The notes below the pieces were generated by a model. That model saw only the letters and a list, made by a program, of their open reading frames with translations, did not search any database and had not been told where the DNA came from. A stretch of 64,000 nucleotides of DNA, from contig NVWV01000010.1 of NCBI GenBank assembly GCA_002746305.1, positions 108,956 through 172,955 on the forward strand, in the 5' to 3' direction. This document shows positions 35,472-45,400 of this stretch, piece by piece. The DNA comes from Bacteroidota bacterium. GTDB taxonomy: Bacteria > Bacteroidota > Bacteroidia > NS11-12g > UBA9320. The position numbers were made by a program, and so were the translations under genes. Every line of letters begins with the position of its first letter. Position 1 is the first letter of the stretch.

Positions 35472-37253
35472 ATGCACAAACTAGTGACACTTCTAATCCT
35501 TCTCCCATTATTTACCAACGCTCAAAATACCCTCCTATATGAACTAACTCACCCTGAGACGGGAAACTCAAGCTATTTGTTTGGAACCATGCACGTACGA
35601 GATGAACGTGCTTTTGCATTCAATGATAGTGTATACTGGGCCATTAATCAATGCGATAAAACCGCCTTTGAACTTAATTTAGATCCTAAGGTGATGTCTG
35701 CAGCTCTTTCAAAGGAATCAATAACACAACTGATTGACACCGCATTTGTAGATCGATTGACCACATTTCTGGCTGACGACTTTATCCCAAAACTAATGAA
35801 GAAAGTCCCAGCAGAAAAGCTAGCATATAAAATAACCAATGAGTTACTGCCTGGGTATTTCGATTTTCTACAAAATTATTTAAATGGCAATAACCGAACA
35901 ACATTCGTAGACCAATATCTTCAAAACTACTCACGTCAAAAAGGTAAAAAAATCATTGGAATAGAAACCTATTCTGAGCAGATTAGCACAATCCTAGGCG
36001 ATCTCAATGAATATCAATTCGATGATAAAAGACTAAGTTCTAAAATGGTCAATTACCTTCTTGACAATGAACTTAAAATCAATTTAACTCAAGTCTTGAA
36101 TGGCACAAATGACATGATTGAATTCTACAGTGATGCTGACCTGACTGGCTTGTGTACATTTCTTACGGACCCGACCGAGAGCAATCCCATAACCACTAAG
36201 ATTTATGATCGACTTCTTATTGACCGCAATGAAATAATGTTTCAAAGAACTAAACAAGATGTGATGCAAGGAAAAATATTTATTGCTGTCGGTGCAGGAC
36301 ATTTATGCGGTAAAAACGGACTCATTCAACAGTATAAAAATGAAGGTTATACTATTCGTCCAATGGACATAAAAACTCCCCATACCACAAATATTTCATG
36401 GGAAACTGTGGAAATGGATGGTTATACAGTCGACCTTCCTCTCAATGTAAGTCTGTCCGCCAGTACTCCTTCCATTTTCAATACTTACCTAGGTATCGAC
36501 TCTAGCTTTAAAAACACATTATTTACTCCAAAAGGGTCCGCAACTTTTACAATTACTGCCATTACAGACTATATGGAGGAAATTAGTATGAATGAAGACT
36601 TTATAGAAGATATGGAAGAACCCGAATATGAATATATCCAAGAAGATTTAATTATTGAAAGTGATAGTTATGAAATGGATATGCAAGCACCCATTGAGGA
36701 ATTGAGTCAAGAAGAATTTTTCGATGAGGCCGTAACTGCAGCAGAACAAGCTGTTGAAGACGCTGTGAATGCAATAGAAAAAGAAAATCTAGAAGCAAGT
36801 GACCTTATGGACAAAATCTTGATAGAAGAATATCCCGAACAGCCCACCGAAGGAGACTTGGAAGTCTATGACACAGTGGAAGATTACGAGGAAACTCCTA
36901 AGTATAGGTCCCCATTTAATAAAGAAAGGATACGTGCTAAATTTAGTGTAAAACAACAAGCGTACTTCAAAGAACTAGGCGACTCCGTAACCAAATATTT
37001 CAGTAGTAAAATGATGGATATTTCTGGAGACATGATGGCTATGTACAACGTAAAAACGGACACACTTATCGCGACCATTCATGAAAATAAGCAGGACTTA
37101 TACTACTCCTCTGGAATGTTAGCTGGTAATACGCTGTCGTCTGAAATTATCATTGGAAATCAAACCTACAAACTGGTTATCAAAGGAGATCCAGAAATTC
37201 TAAAATCTAATGATTTACATCGTTTCTTCACGAGTTTTAAGGTTAAGGAATGA
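35472..37253 (+). CDS. TraB/GumN family protein with long acidic C-terminal region
   Basis: 593 residues. Signal peptide 1-17 (ending TNAQ). Residues ~20-285 match the TraB/PrgY/GumN family: the opening YLFGTMHVRD contains the GT-H motif near the N-terminus, and FIAVGAGHLCGKNGLIQQY near residue 275 carries the second conserved GxxH. These motifs are thought to form a metalloprotease-like site, though activity is unproven. The second half is unusual: a Glu/Asp-rich stretch (about 370-480, EDMEEPEYEYIQED) followed by a ~110-residue domain with no recognised family. The last 4 nt overlap the next gene's start. Confidence 0.82.
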   Translation: MHKLVTLLILLPLFTNAQNTLLYELTHPETGNSSYLFGTMHVRDERAFAFNDSVYWAINQCDKTAFELNLDPKVMSAALSKESITQLIDTAFVDRLTTFLADDFIPKLMKKVPAEKLAYKITNELLPGYFDFLQNYLNGNNRTTFVDQYLQNYSRQKGKKIIGIETYSEQISTILGDLNEYQFDDKRLSSKMVNYLLDNELKINLTQVLNGTNDMIEFYSDADLTGLCTFLTDPTESNPITTKIYDRLLIDRNEIMFQRTKQDVMQGKIFIAVGAGHLCGKNGLIQQYKNEGYTIRPMDIKTPHTTNISWETVEMDGYTVDLPLNVSLSASTPSIFNTYLGIDSSFKNTLFTPKGSATFTITAITDYMEEISMNEDFIEDMEEPEYEYIQEDLIIESDSYEMDMQAPIEELSQEEFFDEAVTAAEQAVEDAVNAIEKENLEASDLMDKILIEEYPEQPTEGDLEVYDTVEDYEETPKYRSPFNKERIRAKFSVKQQAYFKELGDSVTKYFSSKMMDISGDMMAMYNVKTDTLIATIHENKQDLYYSSGMLAGNTLSSEIIIGNQTYKLVIKGDPEILKSNDLHRFFTSFKVKE

Positions 37254-38593
37254 AGACATTATTCCTACTCTTTTCTATCCTTGGCAGCTTAATTTCTCAG
37301 GCCCAACTAGCTGGAGTATATGGCCTATCGGCATATAGTAAAGTAAAACATCCTTATGACCAATATAAAAATAGGGGTGTTATTTCTGTAAAAAACTACA
37401 TATACAATAGCGGTTCAAATAGTTCCGAATTTTACAGATTCTTCGAAAAACCAAAAAGAGATAGCTTTCTGATTTTTAGTTATCTAGAAGATACAATCAA
37501 CAATAAAATAATAATTAATGATTTCATCAGCTCTGATGAACAAATTTACAAAGAATATACAATTAATAAGTTCGGTATGATATCGAGGCTCGTCTATGTA
37601 GAAATGGAAAGCAAGAAGCTCATTGACACCAACTCAGCCAAAAATCTTCACAGGTCAGAGACTACATACGACTACAGCAATTCAGGCGTCCTAAGAAGTT
37701 CGACAATACAAATATTCAAACCCACTTTAAAGGCTAAATTTTTCAATAAAAAACAAGTCTTATTTGACACTTTTATCCTATCCAACAAAACCTATAATGA
37801 ATCTGGTTTTGTATTGACCCACAATTATTCATCGCAAAATGGCATTTTAAATTATGACAAGTCCTTTTCCAAAAAAAGATTTTATTACAATTCCCGAAAT
37901 TATTTAGATTCACTAGTAGGAGTAGATAGTCTTATATACTATTATCACCCAACCAAAAAACGGAGGTTTAGAACTCCTTCTATCGACAGCATAACGTTTA
38001 CCACTAATCACAACCACTCTTTTATCAGAGACAACTCTAATAAGATAAAAATTGAAAAATGCTCTGTGGATAGTCATCATTTTCCGAACTTAACCCACAC
38101 TTACACCAACTTTGGAAAACCCTCACGCATATATGTCTTAGACACTGACAGTGATACCTTATTTATAGAATCTAGAAACTATGACTCTTTGGAACGATTA
38201 ACACAGAAAATAGAAGTCCTAAAATATTTCACCTGCACCAATTCTCTTCATATGACTTCCTGTTCAGGAATGGCAAAGCGTATCCATACCTATCGAGACT
38301 ACAGTCAAGTAAATATTGTCTACGAAGGAAGTAAGGTTATCACATCAACCTTATCTCCTACATTTCTAGACAAAATAACAACTGTGAAGGAAACACAAAA
38401 TATGGTGTTGAAAATTGACATGTATCCAAGTTATATATCTAAAGAACAAATCTTTACATCTAAAAAGAATCTTCACGAGTACAATAAAAAATATTACAGA
38501 ATAGATTTCCGAGGATTGGTGTTGGAAACCATAGAACAAATTGAAAATGAAGGAAATAATATAGAAAGATATCACTACACCTTTAAAAACTAA
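37250..38593 (+). CDS. Exported protein of unknown function, coupled to TraB-like gene
   Basis: 447 residues. The ATG overlaps the previous stop by 4 nt (ATGA), implying translational coupling. Signal peptide about 1-18 (LGSLISQAQ). The mature protein has many Tyr/Ser/Asn-rich strands with weak YD-like units (for example TTYDYSNSGVLRSSTI, SRNYDSLERLTQKI) and a KIEKCSVDSHHF segment, suggesting a beta-rich, possibly YD-repeat-related fold. No enzymatic motif. It may be a substrate or partner of the TraB-like protein. A bidirectional terminator follows. Confidence 0.75.
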   Translation: MKTLFLLFSILGSLISQAQLAGVYGLSAYSKVKHPYDQYKNRGVISVKNYIYNSGSNSSEFYRFFEKPKRDSFLIFSYLEDTINNKIIINDFISSDEQIYKEYTINKFGMISRLVYVEMESKKLIDTNSAKNLHRSETTYDYSNSGVLRSSTIQIFKPTLKAKFFNKKQVLFDTFILSNKTYNESGFVLTHNYSSQNGILNYDKSFSKKRFYYNSRNYLDSLVGVDSLIYYYHPTKKRRFRTPSIDSITFTTNHNHSFIRDNSNKIKIEKCSVDSHHFPNLTHTYTNFGKPSRIYVLDTDSDTLFIESRNYDSLERLTQKIEVLKYFTCTNSLHMTSCSGMAKRIHTYRDYSQVNIVYEGSKVITSTLSPTFLDKITTVKETQNMVLKIDMYPSYISKEQIFTSKKNLHEYNKKYYRIDFRGLVLETIEQIENEGNNIERYHYTFKN

Positions 38594-38617
38594 AAACCCC
38601 GCCAAAGGCAGGGTTTT
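38592..38617. terminator. Bidirectional terminator between convergent genes
   Basis: Hairpin of AAAACCC and GCC against GGC and GGGTTTT with an AAA loop, with A-run before and T-run after. It can serve both the unknown exported gene and htpG, whose stop is at 38675. Confidence 0.75.
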
Positions 38618-38674
38618 AATCAATATTATAAGTTTCTATTCGTTCACACTTCGACTAACGCTCAGAGTGACTAG

Positions 38675-40480
38675 TTATAAAGAAGCCATTTGCTTCTTAA
38701 CAAATTCACTTAATTCTTTACCCGTCAATAGGTTTTGAGACAGTTTAGCTAAGTCAATTGCATGACTAAGAAGATTTGATTGCTTATCTCCCTTTGCCTT
38801 AATAACCTTAGCTGCTAATGGATGATTGGTGTTTACCGATACAGAATATTTCTCTGGCATTTGGCCAAACATCTGCATGCCACCCATACCTCCCATTTCA
38901 CTCATACGTCTCTCCCACTCACTGCGTGTGATAGTGATAAACGATTCGTCTGGGCTCATTACTTCTGATACTACGGTGTATTTTTCTTTATCTACAGCAC
39001 CTTCAAAGGCTTCTTTTAGCTTAGTAACATCATCTTCACTCAATACACTCTCAGCTTTCTCGTCTTTATCGATTAGTTTACCGGCTGTATCTGCATCCAC
39101 TCTCTTCAGTTGAAATTTATCGTTCTTCTGTTCCAAATTAGAAATAAAGTGATTGTCAATTACCTCATCCAGCAATAACACATCGTAGCCCTTAGCTTTT
39201 GCAGCTTCAACAAAAGAATGCTGCTTGTCTACATCGTTGGTATACAACCCGATCTTATTTCCCTCTTTATCCGTTTGATTGGTTTCTATTTTAGCGATAT
39301 ATTCTTCTATGCTAGAATACTCCTTTTCTGTATTTTGAAGCAAGCAAATACCTTTTGCTCTATCGTAGAACTTATCATCTGACAACATTCCATACTTCAC
39401 AAAAATGCTGATGTTATGCCATTTTGCCTTATAGTCTTCAAAGTCAGCCTTATGAAGTTCTGCCAATTTATCTGCTACTTTTTTACTGATATGACCTGTT
39501 ATCTTCTTTACCGCTCCATCCGCTTGCAAGCTACTTCTACTTACGTTAAGAGGAATATCAGGACTATCTATCACTCCGTGTAATAGCATTAAATATTCCG
39601 GTACAATGTCTTCTACATTATCCGTAACATAAACTTGATTACTGTATAACTGAATCTTATTTCTATTTGGATCTATTTCCTTCTTTATCTTTGGAAAGTA
39701 AAGTACACCAGTAAGATTGAACGGATAATCTACATTAAGGTGAATCCAAAATAATGGAGGTTCACTCATAGGATATAACTTACTGTAGAAGTCTATATAG
39801 TCTTCGTCCTTTAACTCACTTGGGTTCTTCTTCCAAATAGGAGCAACCTCATTAACTATTTTCTCATCAAACTCAATTGGAATAGGCAAAAACTTGCAGT
39901 ATTTGTTAAGTAACTCCTGAATTTTCCATTTCTGAGCATACTCTTTGGTATCGTCGTTGATATGAAGAATAATGTCCGTACCGTGAGTTTTACGCTTTCC
40001 TTTGGTTATTTTAAAATCTGTAGAGCCTTCACACGTCCATTTGGCAGGTTCTGCCCCCTCGACATAACTTAATGAATCTATTTCAACCTTATCAGCCACC
40101 ATGAAACTAGAGTAGAACCCTAGTCCGAAGTGACCAATGATGTTTGCATCTTCCTTGGTATCTTTGAATTTTTCTACAAAATCCTCCGCACCTGAAAAAG
40201 CAATCTGATTAATATACTTATCAATCTCCTCAGCTGTCATCCCTATACCATTATCACTAATAGTCAGTATGTTCTTTTCCTCATCGATATTAACAGAAAT
40301 CTTCAATTCATCCAAATCTCCTTTCACTTCACCTCGTACGCTTAGCATCTTAAGCTTGTTACTTGCATCTGTGGCATTTGAAATCAACTCACGTAAAAAA
40401 ATTTCGTTATCGGTATAAAGAAATTTCTTAATAATCGGGAAGATATTCTCCGTATTTACTGAAACTTTTCCTTTTTGCAT
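38675..40480 (-). CDS. htpG: HSP90 chaperone HtpG
   Basis: 601 residues. The N-terminal GHKL ATPase domain is complete: ELISNATDASNK, LTISDNGIGMT, and the lid/G2 motif GHFGLGFYSSFMVAD. The middle domain includes LNVSRSSLQAD with the conserved Arg that contacts ATP. The C-terminal dimerisation domain is present and there is no eukaryotic MEEVD. Bacteroidota HtpG is typically about 600-630 residues. Cytosolic ATP-dependent folding of client proteins under heat and other stress. Single-gene unit between two exported-protein genes. A TACCTTTTG sequence about 45 nt upstream resembles a -7 box with one extra base. Confidence 0.97.
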   Translation of the reverse strand: MQKGKVSVNTENIFPIIKKFLYTDNEIFLRELISNATDASNKLKMLSVRGEVKGDLDELKISVNIDEEKNILTISDNGIGMTAEEIDKYINQIAFSGAEDFVEKFKDTKEDANIIGHFGLGFYSSFMVADKVEIDSLSYVEGAEPAKWTCEGSTDFKITKGKRKTHGTDIILHINDDTKEYAQKWKIQELLNKYCKFLPIPIEFDEKIVNEVAPIWKKNPSELKDEDYIDFYSKLYPMSEPPLFWIHLNVDYPFNLTGVLYFPKIKKEIDPNRNKIQLYSNQVYVTDNVEDIVPEYLMLLHGVIDSPDIPLNVSRSSLQADGAVKKITGHISKKVADKLAELHKADFEDYKAKWHNISIFVKYGMLSDDKFYDRAKGICLLQNTEKEYSSIEEYIAKIETNQTDKEGNKIGLYTNDVDKQHSFVEAAKAKGYDVLLLDEVIDNHFISNLEQKNDKFQLKRVDADTAGKLIDKDEKAESVLSEDDVTKLKEAFEGAVDKEKYTVVSEVMSPDESFITITRSEWERRMSEMGGMGGMQMFGQMPEKYSVSVNTNHPLAAKVIKAKGDKQSNLLSHAIDLAKLSQNLLTGKELSEFVKKQMASL

Positions 40481-40772
40481 TTTTTAATCTTTTCTATTTG
40501 CCCATGTTCTTTCAAAAGGTAGACCAAATGAAAATAAATGACATGGTGTCATAAATTAGGAAAATTGTCATAAAACGAAAGCTTAATCACAATTGATAAA
40601 TTACACTAAAAGTACCGCATTTGAGACTTAATTCCCAAATTGAGAGTAAAGCCCATTTTGAAAACACTCAAGATTATATCCTTAACTATTTTATAATCAG
40701 ACGAATACATCAGACATGGTCGCTCCGCACGATAATTGTATATTCTATTACAGACCTTATCTACTTATTCTT
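40481..40772. other. Divergent intergenic region, nothing specific
   Basis: 292 nt between divergent htpG and a T9SS protein gene. AT-rich, no small ORF with signal features and no strong inverted repeat. An in-frame ATG at 40716 precedes the chosen start at 40773 but would place a non-hydrophobic stretch before the signal peptide. Confidence 0.5.
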
Positions 40773-41957
40773 ATGAAGAAATTATTTACACTACTTTTAT
40801 TAAACCTTACAGTATTTACTGCATTGGCTACTATTTACACCTCCTCAGGAAGTGAATCTTGGTCCGCTGCTGGTTTTCCCAATACTGTTTCAACTACAGA
40901 TACTATATATATTTCTAATGGTGACAGTGTTTATAATACAACTACTAATATTTCAATTAGCGGTTTAGTACAAATAGATGCAGGAACTTACTTAACAGGA
41001 AGTGTAAAAATCACCCTCAACTCAGATGGTGAGTTTACCAATAATGGAATTTTAAACATTACTGACGAGTTACACGTTGATGGATATTTTTACAACAACT
41101 CAAAAGCCAATGTTAAAAAACTACATAATGATGGCTACATTAATAATAGTGATACCATAATCCTTGAAGCCGGCGAACAATTTCATCTACATGGTGGAGT
41201 TATCACAGGTTGCGGAACGGTAATTACAGATGTTATAAAAATCGAAGCAAATAATGGGGTTAATTTTCTTGGAAACTCTGCTGGAGTTACGTCTTGTCAA
41301 AACTTTTGCAGTACATCTAGCGGAACACCTACATTCTCTGGAGCAACCACTGAGACTGAATTTACTTCAAATTCTGATGCAACCAATTCGCAAACAGATT
41401 CCACTGTTACATTCTGCTCAGCATCTGCTCTTCCTGTAGAATTAGTAAAATTTGAAGCTAAACAGATACAAGAAGGTCAGGTCAAACTCACATGGACAAC
41501 GGCTTCTGAACTTAATAATGAACTATTTTTAGTGCAACGATCTAAAGATGGTATTCATTGGAATACAATTGCTAGTGTTGAGGGTGCAGGAAATTCTTCT
41601 ACACTTTTAGACTATACTTATATGGATTACAATCTTTCTGCGTGCAGTTCTTTCTATCGCTTGAAACAAATTGATTACGATGGCCAATCTGATTTCTCGT
41701 CCATTCAAAGAGTTGAGGGATGTACATCTGGCAAAATGAATGTGATTATCTATCCTAATCCTGCAAACAATCAGATTACTGTAGAAAGCAATGACATGGA
41801 GACAGGGCCAATTAAAATAATGACTGTACTTGGTGAAGATCTCACAAATAGAACCAACCGTATGGATCACTCAAATGTAATTGACATATCAAACCTAAAA
41901 ACAGGTTTATACTTAGTTCAAGTAGACGGTCAAACTTTTAGAATATTTAAGAAATAA
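40773..41957 (+). CDS. Secreted protein with T9SS sorting domain (Fn3-like module)
   Basis: 394 residues from ATG 40773, chosen because it opens a standard signal peptide (KKLFTLLLLNLTVFTALA). Residues ~20-210 are strand-rich, Asn/Thr-rich and repetitive, probably a beta-helix or beta-roll. Residues ~220-310 form the Fn3-like module common in T9SS cargo (LPVELVKFEAK ... LTWTTASELNNELF ... YRLKQIDYDG). The final ~75 residues are the type A sorting domain (IIYPNPANNQITVES ... DISNLKTGLYLVQV). It has the same modular tail as the protein at 57951-58934 and is probably its paralogue there. Surface or secreted, role unknown. Confidence 0.85.
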   Translation: MKKLFTLLLLNLTVFTALATIYTSSGSESWSAAGFPNTVSTTDTIYISNGDSVYNTTTNISISGLVQIDAGTYLTGSVKITLNSDGEFTNNGILNITDELHVDGYFYNNSKANVKKLHNDGYINNSDTIILEAGEQFHLHGGVITGCGTVITDVIKIEANNGVNFLGNSAGVTSCQNFCSTSSGTPTFSGATTETEFTSNSDATNSQTDSTVTFCSASALPVELVKFEAKQIQEGQVKLTWTTASELNNELFLVQRSKDGIHWNTIASVEGAGNSSTLLDYTYMDYNLSACSSFYRLKQIDYDGQSDFSSIQRVEGCTSGKMNVIIYPNPANNQITVESNDMETGPIKIMTVLGEDLTNRTNRMDHSNVIDISNLKTGLYLVQVDGQTFRIFKK

Positions 41958-41976
41958 CTAGGTTCGATAAGACCAG

Positions 41977-42411
41977 CTAATCTTCTACCCAAACTTCAAA
42001 CGAAATAGTAAAGGTAAAATCTGTAATGATTTTTTTATTGGCGATTAATGGTCGCCAATTTGGTTTGGATTCTCTCATCATTTTGGCTATCAGAAAGAGT
42101 TTTTTATCACTAACCTTTTCACTTGTACTTGATACTATGATGTTGTCCCAATCTTTATTAATAACGGCAGTGTACGTCCCCTCATCTTTCTTTTTAAACT
42201 TTTTAGAAGTCATCAGGGTTCGCAAATCTTCAACAAACACAAAATCTCCAGACGTATACTTAGGATACTCCACTGAATTAATTTTATAAAACGCTGAGGA
42301 ATCCAAATAAGAACAATTGGATACTTTGTAATGAAAATTAACTATAGAGATTTGAGAAAAAACAGACGAATAGCATAAAAGAACACCCAATACTAATAAG
42401 TATCGTTTCAT
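41977..42411 (-). CDS. Small exported protein of unknown function
   Basis: 144 residues with a signal peptide (about 1-19, SSVFSQ). It lies 1 nt after the stop of the large CHU_C protein in the same direction, so both are likely translated from one mRNA. The mature 125 residues have mixed strands and helices, one early pair of features (SNCSYLDSS, NSVEYPKY), and a C-terminal strand ending FTISFEVWVED. No family was recognised. Because it follows a giant surface protein so closely, a role in that protein's folding, export or anchoring is possible. Confidence 0.7.
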   Translation of the reverse strand: MKRYLLVLGVLLCYSSVFSQISIVNFHYKVSNCSYLDSSAFYKINSVEYPKYTSGDFVFVEDLRTLMTSKKFKKKDEGTYTAVINKDWDNIIVSSTSEKVSDKKLFLIAKMMRESKPNWRPLIANKKIITDFTFTISFEVWVED

Positions 42412-42412
42412 A

Positions 42413-45400
42413 TTATCGTATTAAGTTAACCGTTCCGTTGTAATTTTTCCATTGAAGGTCTTCCGTTGTTTTAAATCTCATAACAACAATGTACACTCCG
42501 TTTTGTACATATTCACCTTTATAGGTCCCATCCCAACCCATATTTACATCATTTGATTTAAAAAGAAGCTCTCCCCAGCGGGTGTATATTTCAACTGAAT
42601 AATCTTCAAAGTTGATTAATGTAGGCCTAAATACATCGTTCAAACCATCTCCGTTGGGTGAAAATGCACTCGTTATAAAGGATTTACTGACACAATCAGG
42701 TCTTACTACAAACTCATCGCTTCCTTCACATCCATTCTCATTGTATACAGTCACTTTATATGTCAACTGTTCACTTGCTTGTATGGTTTGGCTAGTTTGC
42801 CCGTAAGGCTCCCATAAATAGTCCATACCGGAATTCCCAGCATCGAGTGTTAGAGAGAAATTACCACATAATGTTGTATCTAAGCCTAGATCCACAATTG
42901 GATTTGGACTTACACTAAACTCTACGCTATCACTTACCATACCACACTTATTCGTTATTCTAACCCAATGTTTTCCAATAGCCACTAATGTAGTCTTGTT
43001 ACTGACATTACCATTTGACCATAAATAGGTCTCAGAATTTAAATCCTTACCCACAGTATAATCTCTTGGCTCTAAGCCACCACAGAAGATTTCATCATCT
43101 CCAAGTTCAACTGATGGACTCGTCAGCAAAGAAATCAGCATACTATCAGAAACAATACCGCAGTAATTACTAACTGTTACCTTGTATAAGCCTGGACTAG
43201 TTACATTTATTAATGAATCACTTTGACCTCCACTCCATAAATAGGTTGATGGTTCTGTTATATCCGCGTCCAAATCAATATTAATTACATTACAAAAAAT
43301 GCTATCTTTTGGCAAATCAACTGACGGAGATTCTACTATCTGTAAATTTAATGTATCTCGTACAGTACCGCATTTATTGGATACCTCAGCCCAAACTTCA
43401 CCTTCTGCAATCAGTATCCTTGTAGTACTAACACTTGCATTTTCCCAAACATACTGCTCCCCATTATTGGCTAAACCAATTGCAATTGGATAATTCATAT
43501 TATCACAAAATATGGAATCATTGCCAAGATTAATTGTTGGAGTATTTATTTGAGTAATACTTAATGTATCTTTAGCCGTAAAGCACTTGTTGATAACAGA
43601 TACTTCGAAATTTCCAATTGAAGAAAACAAGAATGAGTCTTTCGATGTAAATACCGAAGCATTTGCATCAATATCCCTAAATAAATAGTTCTCATCATTA
43701 TCTGGCTCACCATAATAAACCCAAAGGTTTACATTATTACAAAACTCTGTATCAACAGGTAGTATTAACTGAGGTGATATAATCTTAGAGATATCCATAT
43801 CTGCAGAGTCCACACCACAATAATTTGTAATTTTAATTGTAATAAATCGAGTACTATCCACCATCAAGTAACTGGCGGTATCTCCTGTACTCCAAATGAA
43901 TGTTTCTTCATTTGCAGCACTATCTCCAACTTGTAAGAATACATTTATGTTATCACAAAAAACACTGTCCTCAGGCAAATAAGCAACTGGAGTATACCTT
44001 AACTTATAAGTTATAGAATCTCTTTTTGTCCCACAATTCGGAGTAATTACATCCACCCAATAAATACCTGCAGAGTCTACATCCATGGTTTGGACAATAT
44101 CAGAATTATTCCACTTATAGCTCCTTAAAATAGTATCGTTTTTAGCATCCAATGTAATGGAAGGAAAATTGTCACAGAAAGTGCTATCATCTGGCAGTGC
44201 AGGCATAATAGGGGAATATTCCCTTATGATATACAATGAATCTCTTGCTGTATCACAGCCATAAGATGCTTGCACCCAATACAGTCCTGTGTCCTGCACT
44301 ATCTGATACTGTCGAGTAGCACCGGTGGACCATAAAATATCTGCACCGATATTCTTTGCATCTAAAATTTCGTAGACATTATCACACTCTATTATTGTGT
44401 CGGCTATATTTAATTTAATCTCATCTGTATAGAGCGTATCTCTAAATTTAGAAATAAAACCAGTCCAGTAGTATGATGACCCCGTTGAGTTTCTTGTTTC
44501 TTTATATGCACCCGTAGTTGTTGGATAGTCAGTTGAGGTTGTAAATCCTCCATATAAAATATTGGTATAACAACTAATTCTTTTTAGCTTAGTAACCCCA
44601 GGTAATTCATAATTAGAACCTCCATAATAGGTTCCATAAAGTAGCTTCCTTCCTAAAAAATCAAGCTTTGTAATTGTAGCTGCACTATTCCACCAAGTGG
44701 TAGCAGAACCTGCACTAGGATTAGACCCCATCAATGCATCCGCTGTTACCGGGTAATCATTCGATCTAGTAAGACCACAAATAATAGGTTCTTCTCTCAC
44801 ATTTGCCGCAATACGAACATTTGAACTATTGAACCAATAGGGAAAGTATTCGTCTCCACTACCTCCTAAATAGGTAGAATAATAAACATTCTGACCTCCT
44901 GGATTAAACTTAATCACAACAGCATCATAACCGCCTTTAAGATTCTTTTGATAAGCGTTTTTGGTAGTGTAAAAGTTGTTTGAATTGGTCACCCCAGCTA
45001 CATATGCTTCGTCTCTTTCATTTACATAAATACCTTCAAACCAATCTGCTCCTGAACCACCCATCATCTTACCATATTCCAAATTATTTCCACTAGGATC
45101 GAACTTAGCGATAAATCCGTCTGAGACTCCTGATACATTATAATTGAAAATTGTAGAGCCAGGTGTCGTAGGAAAATTAGTAGAATTTGTTTTTCCTACA
45201 ATATAAATATCTTTGTTTGGACTAATAGCTACTTGATAAGCAACATCATCATTGATTCCTCCAAAGAAGGTTGAGAAAACTAAATCGCTTCCATCGGGCT
45301 CCATTTTAGTCAAGAAAGCATCTCCCTTATTCCAATATCCACCTAAAGCCGTTCCTCCACCATACGTGGACTGGTAACAACCAGAAGTCACCGGAAAATC

